Assembly: GCA_029378245.1 (NCBI GenBank)
Contig: JARKIF010000135.1
Span: 1 to 64,000, forward strand
Direction: 5' to 3'
Source of the DNA: Roridomyces roridus
Taxonomy: Eukaryota > Basidiomycota > Agaricomycetes > Agaricales > Mycenaceae
Length of the DNA: 64,000 bases
Both the position numbers and the translations under genes were made by a program. Shown in pieces: positions 1-10,080 of this stretch. The notes below the pieces were generated by a model that was given only the letters and a program-made list of their open reading frames with translations, searched no databases and had not been told where the DNA came from. Positions within the stretch are counted from its first letter, which is position 1. Each line of letters begins with the position of its first letter.

Positions 1-412
1 GCGTGCGCACACCGATTAGTGGATGCCGAATGCAAGAAAGTGCAACGCACCTGCTCCAGGTCCTCAAAAAAGTTGATATGCCCGCCTGTCGTCGGGAGGA
101 CTGCAGGCTGCATCGAGCCTCCGGCCGCAGCGAGCGCCTTCATGTCATCATCATCCTTGCGTTTCTTCGACCCCGAGGGCTTGGAGCCTGCGCGTTCTCG
201 GAGTCTGTCGATACGAGCTTCCGAATCCTAAGCGAATGGGGTGTGAGCTGTGATGAGTGGCGAGACCGAGACGGACGCACTGCGAGCATCATGCGGCCCT
301 CTTCCTTGGACTCCTTCAATCGCGCTTCCTCCTCATCCCTCCGGACCTTCTCGATGTTGTCCCTCCGGTAGGGATGGTAGGACTTGTGGTGCGCGATATT
401 GAGTTTGCCCAT
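1..412 (-). CDS. CIR_N-domain protein, LENG1-like (5' part, cut by window edge)
   Basis: The ATG at 412 (minus) opens an exon of 44 codons (281-412). A 53-nt intron (228-280, GTGCGT..TTAG) follows, then a 59-codon exon (51-227) ending at a GTGCGT donor, so the gene continues beyond position 1. The first residues, MGKLNIAHHKSYHPYRRDN followed by IEKVRRDEEEAR, match the CIR_N domain seen in CBF1-interacting corepressor and LENG1-type proteins. Exon 2 has a basic stretch (SGSKKRKDDDD) and the GGHINFFEDLE segment typical of LENG1-like proteins. Family members are nuclear and linked to splicing or transcription, which is family knowledge rather than something seen here. The ATG sits at the start of the conserved domain, so the start is secure. 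The C-terminus is outside the window. Confidence 0.85.
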
Positions 413-1248
413 GATTATCTGAAGACCGGAGAGTTCGAGGTGGCGATGACTCAGGGACGATGCGTGGATTGAGCCGCGGATGGAGTACAGATGGGTATAG
501 ATGAGGAAGGGGGTGGAGAGGACCGGGGATGACGTCGGTGTCGGCGATGAGGATGACGGTCAGAGGCAAGGGCAGTCGATGCGATCATTGATCCGAGTCC
601 TGGTGATGGATCATCAAAGAAAATCGTTCCTCGCCAATTCCTCGCTCAGAGCCAAGACGAGCTCCAGATTCGAACCGGGAGCCAGGCCAACTCTGCGCAT
701 CGTCAAGTGTCATCGAATGCCAAACGTGGGCACGATAAGTACCCGTCTGTGCTGGTAAATCAATCACGAATAGACCCCGTCCTGCAGAAACAATGTCAAG
801 CTTGGGCCTGGTAAGTTCCCCAAAAGCGGGGCGAGTCTGTTGTTTCGTGATCACTCGATTACTTGATACGTTGTCGCCCGAGCAACCGTTTCTAGCAATA
901 AATGAGTTCTAAACCCCCGTGGAAAAGAGCCGAACCCGGATTCGGACGCATCAGCGTCGTTCTCAGTGAAGGACGTTGACAGGCTCCTCTGTTGGAAACC
1001 GTTTGAGAGCCATCATGGGTGCATCTGGATTCTGCCATCTACTGAGACCAAATTTCTTGCCCCTTAGAGTTACGGCAAATGGCAAATAATTCAAGGCTGG
1101 CCCACAGCGAGGAGCGCGAGCTTGGAGAGTCGAGAGGAGTGACTCTAGGACTACATGCCCGGATTAATATTCCAGATTCCACCGAACATGTTGAACAAGC
1201 AGAATCGGCAATTCAATAGCAGTGGCCGGTTCTCAACTCTGCTGTGTT

Positions 1249-1642
1249 CCTGGTTCGAATCCACGAGCAGCCGATCCATGATCCCGTCGAGATCGTCGTC
1301 TTACTTTTGACCCACTTCCCTCCATCTGTGACTGTTTTCTTTTGCGTAGAAGCGGGAGAAAGAGGAAGCTGATCATTCTCGTCTGAATCGAGGAAGTTGA
1401 AGTTGAACACCGAAGGTCATGCCGAGTTGATCAATCGATCGGCGCAGGTAATACTTATCTGACATTGGGTCGGTGGACATGCATGTACATGTGTACATGC
1501 AGTCCTCGCGCCCTCCAATGACACCTGCAGCACCCGAAGCGGCCAAGTGACCGCCGTTGCCGTTGGTGCCTGGTTCGAATCCACGTCGGCGATCGTCGAA
1601 GTTACGTTGATTCCTTTTTTGACCCATTTCTTCCACTCTGTG
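1249..1642 (+). repeat. two copies of a tRNA-arm-like repeat unit
   Basis: Copy 1 (1249-1330) and copy 2 (1569-1642) both begin with CCTGGTTCGAATCCACG, which contains a perfect B-box/T-loop core. Both continue through GATCGTCG, a T run (TTTT or TTTTTT), GACCCA and a tail ending TCTGTG. The similarity of about 75-80 bp shows a local duplication. The B-box-then-oligo-T layout recurs elsewhere in the window. Confidence 0.7.
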
Positions 1643-1805
1643 GGGCACAAGCTCGGCTAAGATGTCCAAATAGGAAAGCTAGCACTGACACTGGTTCTAC
1701 TGGAGTCGGGGAAATTGGACTCGAGAGCGAAAGGGCACGTGTGCCTGCCGATCAATCAAGAATCAATGATAGGCTAAGTAGCGAAGGCGCGTCGGAGAAT
1801 CGGGC

Positions 1806-1810
1806 AAAAA
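1806..1810 (-). terminator. Pol III terminator of tRNA-Ala
   Basis: Five T on the minus strand (AAAAA on plus), four bases after the tRNA 3' end. Confidence 0.7.
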
Positions 1811-1814
1811 CACA

Positions 1815-1903
1815 TGGACAAGTGGCGATTCGAACGCCAGACCTTCCGCAACCACGCTGGAGCAATGCGAAGCGGACGCAATAACCAACTATACTACATG
1901 CCC
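1815..1903 (-). tRNA. tRNA-Ala(CGC) with a 15-nt intron
   Basis: The minus strand folds as a tRNA. The acceptor GGGCATG (1897-1903) faces CTTGTCC (1816-1822), with a G3:U70 wobble, the classic alanine identity pair, and one U:U mismatch. The A-box region is TAGTATAGTTGG. The anticodon stem is TCCGC/GCGGA and the loop reads TT-CGC-A with a 15-nt insertion after position 37, the canonical intron site. The T-arm is TGGCG-TTCGAAT-CGCCA and the discriminator is A. The intron contains GCG, able to pair with the anticodon as pre-tRNA introns usually do. A T5 run follows. Anticodon and identity pair agree, so a functional gene is likely. Confidence 0.8.
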
Positions 1904-2846
1904 GACGGCAACATTCGAAGCGAGTGGAATAGCAGGGAGGCGAGCCAGAATTCAACATTTCGATCGTGTTGAGGAAAACGAGTCGGGAACGCGAGAGGTT
2001 GACACAGAAGCGGATGGAGTTGCACTTGAGCCATGAGATTCCATAAGATTCCAGGAGTATATCTGCGCCTCTCATTCCGGGAGGACCACACAAAACTGAC
2101 ACAACACCCGCGTCTTGTTCATCTAGGCATAATATCAAACGCTCGCGGCTAGGGCCTCGTGAAAGAAAAAGAAAAGACCTGGAATCCATTTGTAAGACAG
2201 GCGCCGGATTTGAACCAGCCTGGCTCGCGTCTCGCGCGTCGAGCTTCATGGCCCAAATTGGCCGTCACAATCCGTCCACGAAGTGTGGCAACCGAAGGTC
2301 CGATGTAGGATGTGCACGGGAGGGAGGTGAAGGAGATCAAGAAGATAGGCGCTCTTTAGAGGAAAAAAAAAGTGTACTGCGTGGTTACCTACGGATACTC
2401 TCCGAGTCATTCCCCCAAGGTCTGCAAACTCTCGCCTCCCTGAGCTCCTCCCATGCTCAGGAGAGTCGGGTAAGGCGACGATTGAAATTGGGCATTCTTC
2501 TACTGTGCACTGGTCTCCGGTGTGGACCCGTCAGCGTGTCTTTGAAAATCGGGGATCGTGTGCGCAGCCAGGACGCGGAACATCCGCCGGCCAGCCTGGA
2601 TGGACAAGACTCCCCTCAGATTCTGAGATTCAAGATGGTGCCATTGAACGGCCATCAGTGATTTGTCAATCGCTTGTAGTCAGCGGCTCGGGTTCCGAAC
2701 GATCGCGATCATTTACCCACTTGTCCCCGACGATCACCAGCTGACTCAATGCACACTCACCCACTTTCTCCCGTTGAGGGGCAGGCATAAAGAGCCCTCA
2801 AGACCGCAGGTGAATGCATCCACAGTCTTGAAACCCGCTCTCTCAA
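1904..2846. other. intergenic; no protein gene seen
   Basis: A B-box-like motif (GGTTCAAATCC, minus) lies near 2199-2212, with T4/T5 runs downstream on that strand. No coding signal is supported before the SDR at 2847. Confidence 0.5.
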
Positions 2847-3700
2847 ATGTCTACCAGCAAAATCATCCTCGTCACCGGCTCCAACAACCGGTATCGGCTA
2901 CAGCCTCGTCGAGCTCCTCGCTGCCAAGGGCCATACTGTTCTATCTGGCCTCGCGAGGCGAGGCTGCAGGCCTCGAAGCCATGTACGTTTGTGTTTCCCC
3001 TCTACGAATCGAGACTGAAGATCAACTGCAGTGCGAACTCAAGCAGGAGAAGAACCTTGATGTCAAGTTTGTTCAGCCTGATGTCACCGACGACGCCTCA
3101 ATCAAGGCCGCCGTCGCGACGATCGAGAAGGCGGAGGGCAAGCTGGACGTGCTCGTCAACAATGCCGGCGAGTGTTACTTCCCTTGTATCTGCCGCTATG
3201 AATTCTGACAATTCTTCGTTTAAGGCGCCGCCAGCATGAACAAGCCCCACAGCGCCTCCAAGCCCAACTTCGAGGCCCTCGAAATCACCTTGGCCACCAA
3301 CCTCTTCGGTCTCATCCGCACCACGACCGCGTTCCTCCCCCTCATCCGCGCCGCCCACAGCGCCGCCTCCCCCTCAGTCATCCTGAACGTCACTTCGGAC
3401 ATGGCATCCAACGGCTTGATGGCCAAAATCCCCAAAAATTTCTTGCACGATTTCGTGGCCTACAACACGAGCAAGGCTGCTGCCAACTCGTACACGATCG
3501 GGCTCGCCAAGGACCTCGCGGCGGAGGGCATTAAAGTGAATACCGCCACGCCCGGGTTCACGTCGACCAAGTTGAATGGGTTCAGGGAGGGCGGTAAGAC
3601 GTCTGAGCAGGCTGCGGCGATTCTTGTGCCTTGGGTGCTTGTGGACAAGGATGGGCCGACTGGTCGGTTTGGGAAGGATGGGGGTGAGTCTGAGTGGTAG
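2847..3700 (+). pseudogene. short-chain dehydrogenase/reductase, frame-disrupted
   Basis: This is an NAD(P)-dependent SDR of the fungal carbonyl-reductase-like type. The N-terminus MSTSKIILVTGSN begins the cofactor motif, but TGxxxGIG is recovered only by changing frame near 2887, and HTVYLASRGEAAG only by a second change near 2940. Downstream, NNAG, the catalytic YNTSK (about 3463-3477) and GIKVNTATPGF are intact, and the protein ends KDGGESEW. One intron lies after NNAG. A GC-AG reading (GCGAGT...TTTAAG) gives NNAGAASM, whereas the GT reading gives NNAGD. A further intron near 2983-3031 is probable, but its phase does not close. Either two +1 insertions inactivated the gene or the assembly has local errors. 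The family assignment is firm and the functional status is not. Confidence 0.75.
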
Positions 3701-5409
3701 ATACGAATGTACAGAACTGAATGTAATTTTAAATCTTCGAGTGCGCTTTAAATTTGTTGCATTTGCATCCCAACTCAGGCCGGTGAGTTTATCCCTTAGC
3801 GTTCCCCATTTCCAACGCCATACATAACCCGTTCGACTCGAGTTGGAGGATCTCATTGGGATACCACTATCATTTTGGCTTCAATCCAGTGTGACACCAT
3901 CTCGTTCAACATGGTTCGCCGTTCGACCAGGCGTTGTAACAACTTGCAAGCCAGGAAGTTATGCACGACTGTTGCTCTGCGTTGATATTCTGGAACCCAT
4001 TCCGGTCAGCACAGAACATGGGTGGAGCTGGGACGAGAGCACATCAGCGGAAATTCGATTGAAGCCTTGGACATCCCTGTTCAATTCAGTTGATGCGCAG
4101 CATTCGAGGTTCGGATGCTCCCTTCAGACGCCGTTCGAGTCGGCTTTGAGGAATTTGGCGGGCAGACAAGCGTATTCACCATTTTTCCTGTATCGTTTCG
4201 AATGAAGGCACAACCTGGGGAGAGGTCATTGTAATGCATAGCATACACGAGAATTTCTAACGTGCATTGTTATTCGGACACGGAGTGAGAAGCTCGTATT
4301 GGTTTATACGACCTGCTCGGACCCCAGCTTGATCGGCTTGGCGGCGCATCAGCAATTTGAACTGTGGGAGTACGCCAGATCTCGGCTGTTCCACTCCAAG
4401 GGCATAGCGAGTGGAGCGCGCTGAAGAAGCACGAGTGGACTGAACGACTCTGGCTAATAATGCACGAATGCAATGTTCAAAAAAATTGAGCAAGCACCCG
4501 CTGCTGACCATTGACCCAGCCCGGACTCGAACCGGATGCCATTATTTCAGGTCTGGCTGAGGACGACAGGCCCTCTGCAATGTATGCATCTGGAGAGGAG
4601 CCGAAAGGTTCACGCTAGAAGATCCCGATCAAGCCGAAGAAAAAGACATCCCATTCAAAATTTAAACTGCAGCTTAATTGACTTACTCGGCCACTACCCT
4701 AGTCGCGCCATTAGTCTTATCTGCCAGCATCACGCAGTACTATGTGCATTAATTTAAAACTTGACGAAGCTAGAATATCCAACTCAAGACCAAGGCGGCC
4801 AACGCTCCGAAATGGGGCGCCGACATGAAACTAGTACCCTGGAGCTGGACTACTCCGAGCACCACGCCTCAGGCTCGTGTTGCTTGGGTTTTTGGTATCG
4901 CTCCACTGCATCGTGCTACTTGGGCCCCGAATATTGGGTTAGCACGCGAATATTGGTTTAGCACGAGCACTGCAAGCCTAAATCGCCTGAATTCGACTTT
5001 AGGACGTGGCCTTCAGTGATGCGAGCGTTTAGTTAGGCGGATGCCTCGGCCGGGTGTCCGTGACTTGTAGACATCCCGGGCCTTCTCGGTTCAGTACACC
5101 GTACCCAAATGAAGATATACAGTCGAATACGCACAGAACTCAACGCCCTGGCGAGTGGGCAAAAACAGAGGTGGGCAAAAAAGAGACAAAACAGACGAAA
5201 CACCGGGGGGAACCGGGCTCAGTTAGCGTAGTTCGCAAGAGGACTCCGGTTTTGAAGGACCGACGCCTGAATTAGTGAACATGGACGTCAACCCAGTGTA
5301 GCTCAATTTACATACCTGCCTTGATTGCCCGAACAGTGTTGCGTCCGCCACAGGGAAATTCGGTCGAGCGAGCGGAGTTTCAAAGAACTCCACCATGCAC
5401 CGCTCTTCT
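3701..5409. other. intergenic; no protein gene seen
   Basis: This holds the tRNA-like unit at 4479-4535. It also holds a short local direct repeat near 4928-4966, in which GAATATTGG followed by TTAGCACG occurs twice. A B-box-like core lies near 4128. No coding evidence was found. Confidence 0.5.
4479..4535 (-). repeat. tRNA-arm-like unit with oligo-T
   Basis: On the minus strand, TCCGG-TTCGAGT-CCGGG forms a complete five-pair T-arm, followed about 40 nt later by T7. No matching acceptor strand was found upstream, so this is a relic or SINE-like unit rather than a full tRNA. Confidence 0.55.
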
Positions 5410-5416
5410 TATAAAA
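5410..5416 (+). promoter_or_regulatory. TATA box of the hydrophobin gene
   Basis: TATAAAA lies 94 bp upstream of the hydrophobin ATG, followed by an A/C-rich leader typical of highly expressed fungal genes. Confidence 0.6.
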
Positions 5417-5503
5417 CGGAGGAGAGGTGCGCCACTAAGTCCAGCAAACCCAGAAAACACCCCAGCGCAGCCAACCAACTAAATAACCAATCCCACTACC
5501 ACA

Positions 5504-5812
5504 ATGCACTTCACCGCTCTCACTACCCTCGTCTTCGCCGCCCTCACCCTCGTCGGCGCCTCGCCTCTTATTGCGGAGCGTCAGACTTACGAGGCCTGCT
5601 CGGGTCTCTACGGCAACGCCCAATGCTGCGCTACCGACGTCCTCGGCGTCGCCGATCTCGACTGCGGCGTACCCACCATCACTCCCACCGACGCAGCGCA
5701 TTTCCAATCGACTTGCGCGGATATGGGCCGCAGGGCTCGGTGCTGTGTGCTTGCCGGGGTGCTTGGCCAGGTTGACGTGCTTTGCGTAACCCCTGTTGGG
5801 GTGTCGGCGTAA
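5504..5812 (+). CDS. hydrophobin with class II cysteine spacing
   Basis: This 102-residue secreted protein has an N-terminal signal peptide (residues 1 to about 19, hydrophobic LTTLVFAALTLVGA) and then the mature domain. Eight cysteines lie at 32, 41, 42, 54, 71, 80, 81 and 94, a spacing of C-X8-CC-X11-C-X16-C-X8-CC-X12-C. The compact X11 and X16 loops are those of class II hydrophobins. Class I proteins of basidiomycetes have a much longer loop after the first CC. The core QCCATDVLGVADLDC also resembles ascomycete class II proteins. Hydrophobins self-assemble at air-water and wall surfaces to make hyphae and spores water-repellent. The coding region is intronless, whereas class II genes usually carry introns. 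An intron-like segment lies just after the stop. The family is certain and the origin is discussed in the findings. Confidence 0.92.
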   Translation: MHFTALTTLVFAALTLVGASPLIAERQTYEACSGLYGNAQCCATDVLGVADLDCGVPTITPTDAAHFQSTCADMGRRARCCVLAGVLGQVDVLCVTPVGVSA

Positions 5813-5830
5813 ACGATCCAAGTTGAAGAC

Positions 5831-5881
5831 GTGAGTACATCTCGGGCTCCTCAAGGCTAGATGCTGACTCACCTCCTGTAG
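5831..5881 (+). other. probable 3'-UTR intron of the hydrophobin transcript
   Basis: GTGAGT donor, branch-like GCTGACTCAC and CTGTAG acceptor, 51 nt long, starting 18 bases after the stop codon. This is a sequence prediction only. Confidence 0.5.
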
Positions 5882-6743
5882 CCTCCCAACGTTCCTTACT
5901 TTAAAATCCCTCTTTTCGACAAATCTTTGGCGTTTTGTGTTTTCTTCCGAGACGGTGTTGTTTGGGTGTTTGGACAGCAGCAGTAGACAATTGTTTTGTT
6001 TGACTTTTTCACCGATGTGTTGTATGTTCTTCGAGCAAACGAGATTGATTAGTTGATAGTTTCTGAAATCTTGGGCCTGTGGAGAAAGTTTGTCTCCCGA
6101 GCCAGTACCCACGCTAGAACCGTCGTGTTCTTGCCTTTTCCTCGAGCAGCCATGTGTTGGATTGTATATTCTTGGAGCCAACGAATGATTGAGCGTTTCC
6201 GAGATCTTGGCTCTTACATACCTACAAGTTCAACTTGCGTGCATGTCTCGCCTTGAAGGCATATTGGAGCCGGGTTGATCAACATTAGGGGAGAAGGACA
6301 GACAAGTGCGACGCGTGAATCCGGAAAGAAAAGCTGGGGCTAGTCAAGACTGTAACCAGTTTGGATTCACGAGCAGTGACACTTGCGGACAAAAGTAACA
6401 GTTCGCCGTCGGCATGTGCGTGCTACAACCCGGAGTCGAACCGGGACATCTACAACGATGGCAGTGCATGGGGTATCACAGTCATTGCGTGGCGTTGCGG
6501 TCGTTCCTTGTGATAGCAAAGTTTGGTGTAACTGAGGCACGAGCTGCTGAAGAAGAGGGAAAGGAGTCCACGGTAGGATGCAAAAAGAGCCCAAGAACTC
6601 GACCAAGCTCGCAAGGCTACATCGAATGCAAAGAGTACGATTTCAATTTCATCGGTCTGGGTCTATGTATCTAGATTGTCACCAAGAGAAGTATTACGGA
6701 GGGAATGTTAGTATATACGCGCTCTAGATTTCTGCGCCACCGT
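5882..6743. other. intergenic
   Basis: Only the tRNA-arm-like unit at 6391-6447 was recognised. The rest is probably hydrophobin 3' region and unassigned spacer. Confidence 0.5.
6391..6447 (-). repeat. tRNA-arm-like unit with oligo-T
   Basis: The minus strand has a perfect five-pair T-arm, CCCGG-TTCGACT-CCGGG, followed about 45 nt later by TTTT. No acceptor partner was found upstream. Confidence 0.55.
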
Positions 6744-7658
6744 CTACTCGACCCGCGCACGCTTCGCCGCCGGGGCGTCCCCGTTGGTGTGCCCATTCGA
6801 GCCGTTAGTCTCGGTGGAAGAGAAGTACTCCAACGACGCCTTGGGGTCCGCCTTGATCGTCTTCGAGCCCTCGTGCCAGTTGGCGGGGCAGACTTCGCCG
6901 AATTCGTCCTGAGGCAAGTGATGTTAGGAAGCCGCGGGGTATGCGGCATGGAAGCAAACGCACCGTGAACTGGAACGCTTTAACGAGACGGATCGTCTCG
7001 TCAACCGAGCGACCGACGGGGAGGTCGTTTACGGTGATTTGGCTTCATATACGCGTCAGTCCCTCCCGGCGAAGACACACAATCACACACCGCAAAATAC
7101 CCTTGGGATCAATAATAAACAGTCCACGCAGCGCAATTCCCTCCTCCTCAAGCAACACACCATACTCCCGCGCGATCTTCATGCTTTTATCCGCCACCAG
7201 TGGCAGCTTCAAATCCGGTCCGAGGCCACCCTGCTTGCGCGGCTGCGACGCCCAGGCGAGATGCGAGTACTGCGAGTCGGTGGATACGGCGAGAACGGTG
7301 GTGTTGATGGCGGCGAAGGACGGGAGCGCGTCGTTGAAGGCCAGGATTTCCTTTGTGGGCGTGAGTGGCGAGTGGCACGGTAGGAGGGACGACGTACGGT
7401 GGGGCAGACAAAGGTAAAGTCCCTGCGGCGATTGAGATGTGATGAACGAAGAGAGAGTGGGGAAGAGCAGCGTACATGGGGTAGAAGAAGAGAACGACCC
7501 TGTAGTAGCCACACGGCGTCAATATCCAGGCTACAAAGACAGAGTAGGAGCAAGCACCATTTCCCGAGATAGTCAGAGAGGGAGACGTCTTCGAAGACAC
7601 CGTCGATGACGGTCGGGGCTTTGAAGGCAGGTGCGGGGCGTTGGACGAGGGCGGGCAT
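6744..7658 (-). CDS. TSA1: typical 2-Cys peroxiredoxin (Tsa1/Prx1 type)
   Basis: Six exons (7558-7658, 7476-7499, 7398-7422, 7091-7350, 6964-7042, 6744-6908) join in frame to 217 residues, the usual length of the family. The peroxidatic cysteine is in [13 protein letters not shown], built from exons 1-3, where two exons are only 24 and 25 nt. The resolving cysteine is in FGEVCPANW in the last exon. The enzyme reduces H2O2 and organic peroxides using thioredoxin and can act as a chaperone in the cytosol (family knowledge). The C-terminus ends AAKRARVE. Introns are 47-58 nt with standard GT-AG ends. The start [15 protein letters not shown] sits directly before the conserved thioredoxin fold. 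Confidence 0.96.
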
Positions 7659-8011
7659 GACGGCGGAGACAAAGAGAAGGGATCGGAAAACTTTTTACGC
7701 GCTGATCAATTTGGATGTGTTTTGTGCGGATCAGTGTTCGGATACATCCGGCCGACTGTTGAAATTCGATACTGCCACCCGTGAGCTCTGCATCCATCCT
7801 CGGGATGCCTCGAGCAAAACATGAGGTCCTCCCAGTCCGATACCAATGTCGAGAGGAGCAAGCGCGGCCTACAAGCGCACGGTCCAGGCTTCGCGTATCG
7901 CACATCCCCATAAGATGATTCTCCCGTTTCAGGGCCGAGGCAGGCCTCGCCTTTGAGCTTGAGCGGCCCAAGTGGTCTCTAGAGTCTATAATAAATCATG
8001 TCGAGTCATGG

Positions 8012-8063
8012 AAAAGAATCGCGTACTTGCCGCGGCTACGACCCGACCCTGCATCGAACAGGC
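8012..8063 (-). repeat. tRNA-arm-like unit with oligo-T
   Basis: Minus strand: CCTG-TTCGATG-CAGG then GTCGGGTC, with TTTT about 35 nt further on. The 3' part is nearly identical to the unit at 8640-8663. Confidence 0.5.
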
Positions 8064-8289
8064 GCCGGGCGGCATTTGCAAGCATGCAAGCAGCCCAAAG
8101 TGACCGCTATTGCGATGTCGATGTTCGTCGAATGAGTACCCAATCACCGAGCCGCTACCACCGCCCAAAATATGCGATTGAAATTCCAAGGGGTAACACG
8201 ACTCGGATGATCATTCTCCTAGTGAGCATACACTGAGCAACGGAATTGGAATTGGAGTCGACAACAGCGAAGTTCAGAATTGTGCAAGT

Positions 8290-8353
8290 AAAAAATGCTC
8301 GCGTTGCAAAAGAACGACGAACCCTCAACGACATACATCCCGAATCGAACGGG
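8290..8353 (-). repeat. tRNA-arm-like unit with oligo-T
   Basis: Minus strand: CCCG-TTCGATT-CGGG followed by TTTT and, about 45-50 nt downstream, T6. Confidence 0.5.
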
Positions 8354-8606
8354 CTTCCCTTCGGTGTAGTCCGGTAGGCGTAGGCGCAGCTCAGAGGCCA
8401 ATACAATATCGAGCGCTTTGACACCGGTAGGTTCTAGTCATGTTCGACTGCCAATCGAACCGCGTGAAGTTCGTCTACTCAACTGGAGACTCCGAGTCTT
8501 ATGAGTACTCGCCGACTCATCAGAGTCACTCCGAAATGCTTTCAAAAGCCTGGAGTCTGGACAAGATAACTAGCTTGATTCCTAGGCACCTTCGAGGCAA
8601 CAAGTC

Positions 8607-8727
8607 AAAAAAAACATGGACTCTCAATTCTACAGGAATGACCCGACCCTGAATCGAACAGGTGGTCCCACTCACATGCCAGCAATTCTGGAATGACTGG
8701 CGGGTGTGCCCCAGGCACAGTCGGGTC
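8607..8727 (-). ncRNA. tRNA-shaped unit with perfect acceptor stem and T8 terminator
   Basis: On the minus strand, GACCCGA (8721-8727) and TCGGGTC (8640-8646) form a perfect seven-pair acceptor 88 nt apart. Between them are a D-arm-like GTGC/GCAC hairpin, an anticodon-like stem GCCAG/CTGGC enclosing 14 nt, and a T-arm CCTG-TTCGATT-CAGG. A T8 run follows at 8607-8614. The loop is too long and lacks a clear anticodon after U33, so it could be a tRNA pseudogene, an intron-bearing odd tRNA or the head of a SINE. Confidence 0.5.
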
Positions 8728-8890
8728 TCACTCACAGGGTATTCGCCGTCAAGTGGACTGGATAAGTATTCGATGAGTGTAGCATAGCGGCCAACTACTT
8801 ACCGGAAGAATCAGGACCTCGGTCGATTAACAGCGTCCGTTGAGTGAATGGACAAGTACTGATTGGATGCGGGCAGGCAATCGTGATCAT

Positions 8891-8939
8891 AAAAAGCAGA
8901 AGATGAAGCTAGGAGACTTGAGCCCGAATCGAACGGGGC
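8891..8939 (-). repeat. extended T-arm hairpin with oligo-T
   Basis: Minus strand: CCCG-TTCGATT-CGGG. The outer flanks GAGACT and AGTCTC also pair, giving a longer hairpin than a tRNA T-arm. T5 follows about 30 nt later. Confidence 0.5.
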
Positions 8940-9422
8940 AGTCTCAAAGGATCATCTCAGCAAGTGGTACCACTCCAGGTGGGACGCTTTTGTCCAGTTG
9001 ATCAGCTGGTGAGCTTGGGTTCAACCGCGATTGACAGATCTTGCTACAGAAGCAGAGAAGAATGGGAGTCGCAGAACAGCAACTAAGATCTGGCGCGAAA
9101 TCGAACGGAGTCAGGTGGCAATGGTCCGGCTACCGCTGCACCCTGCAATCGTAGCCCCGCGATGCATCGCCCGGAATTCCATTGAGCGTTCAGCATCACC
9201 GACTGGGACCGAAGTCTTAGTCGAAGCGAGCGGATAGTCCGACCTCTGGAGCGACGTCCAAAGCGGTTTGCCACATCCATCCCCGCCGTTGCATGCGATT
9301 GACTGGCTGACGACGGGGTGCCAGGATCTGGCATTCTGGGTTGAGATCGAAGCACCAGGCTGGAGAGTAACCCTCATAATGCAACGTGGATCCTTGGCCG
9401 TTAGGCCCAATGAAAAGCGAAG

Positions 9423-9476
9423 AAAAAAGCTCTGGAGGGGATAGAAGAATAGCCCAGGCTCGAGTCGAACGAGGTT
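9423..9476 (-). repeat. tRNA-like unit with oligo-T
   Basis: Minus strand: CTCG-TTCGACT-CGAG. Directly upstream, CCTCGT/ACGAGG forms an anticodon-like stem around 16 nt. T6 lies at 9423-9428. Confidence 0.5.
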
Positions 9477-10080
9477 CCTCGTGTATACTCTTCACGATAC
9501 GAGGTTGGGGTTGGCAGTTGGCCCTGCTGCGAGCCACCTGTACGCCGGTTGACTCCCTCGTTGTTGAGTAATTGAACCAAAAGGTGAACCGTGGGAACTT
9601 TCACGTGTCGTCTTCCATCTGGTATGTACAGTTCAACTGCAACTCCAGCCGTGAGAATTTCGTGTAATCAGCTATTGACTTTCCAAGTCGGATGGATGCA
9701 TATTAGGAGTGCTCACCGACTTATTAGTGTCACTCCAAAATGCTTTCAATAAGCCTGGCGTCTGGACAAGATAATTAGCTATTCCCAGTTCACCTCGAGG
9801 CAATGAGTAAAAAACACAGCCTGAGTACTGAGAGTCTCTATGTGCAAGCGGTCGACAGATGATCTTGATACGGATGGAGAGGAAAAATGGAATCGTTGAC
9901 AAAGCTCGGATAGACCTGGGCGGATCAAACGGAGTCAGGTTGCGAAGAAATCGCAACCACTGGGCAACTGGGATGCAGACGTTGTTCTTATATCCGGTGA
10001 AGCGGGACGTCGTCACGACGAGACAACATACATGGTTGAATTTTCGGCCGTGGAGCAATCGAATTACCTCCATTCAATGT

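Larger units (their letters stand above)
413..1814. other. intergenic; no protein gene seen
   Basis: No open frame here has recognisable protein features. The stretch holds a B-box-like motif on the minus strand near 666-690 and the duplicated B-box unit at 1249-1642. Nothing else is supported. Confidence 0.6.
7659..10080. other. gene-free stretch rich in tRNA-like units
   Basis: No protein gene is supported. At least five minus-strand B-box units are listed separately (8012-8063, 8290-8353, 8607-8727, 8891-8939, 9423-9476). Weaker relatives occur near 9093-9115 and 9915-9940, both containing AACGGAGTCAGG. Confidence 0.6.

Noticed and set aside
5435..6181. 248-codon minus-strand frame over the hydrophobin
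   Set aside because: It is antisense to a gene with a clear signal peptide and cysteine pattern, and has no domain of its own.
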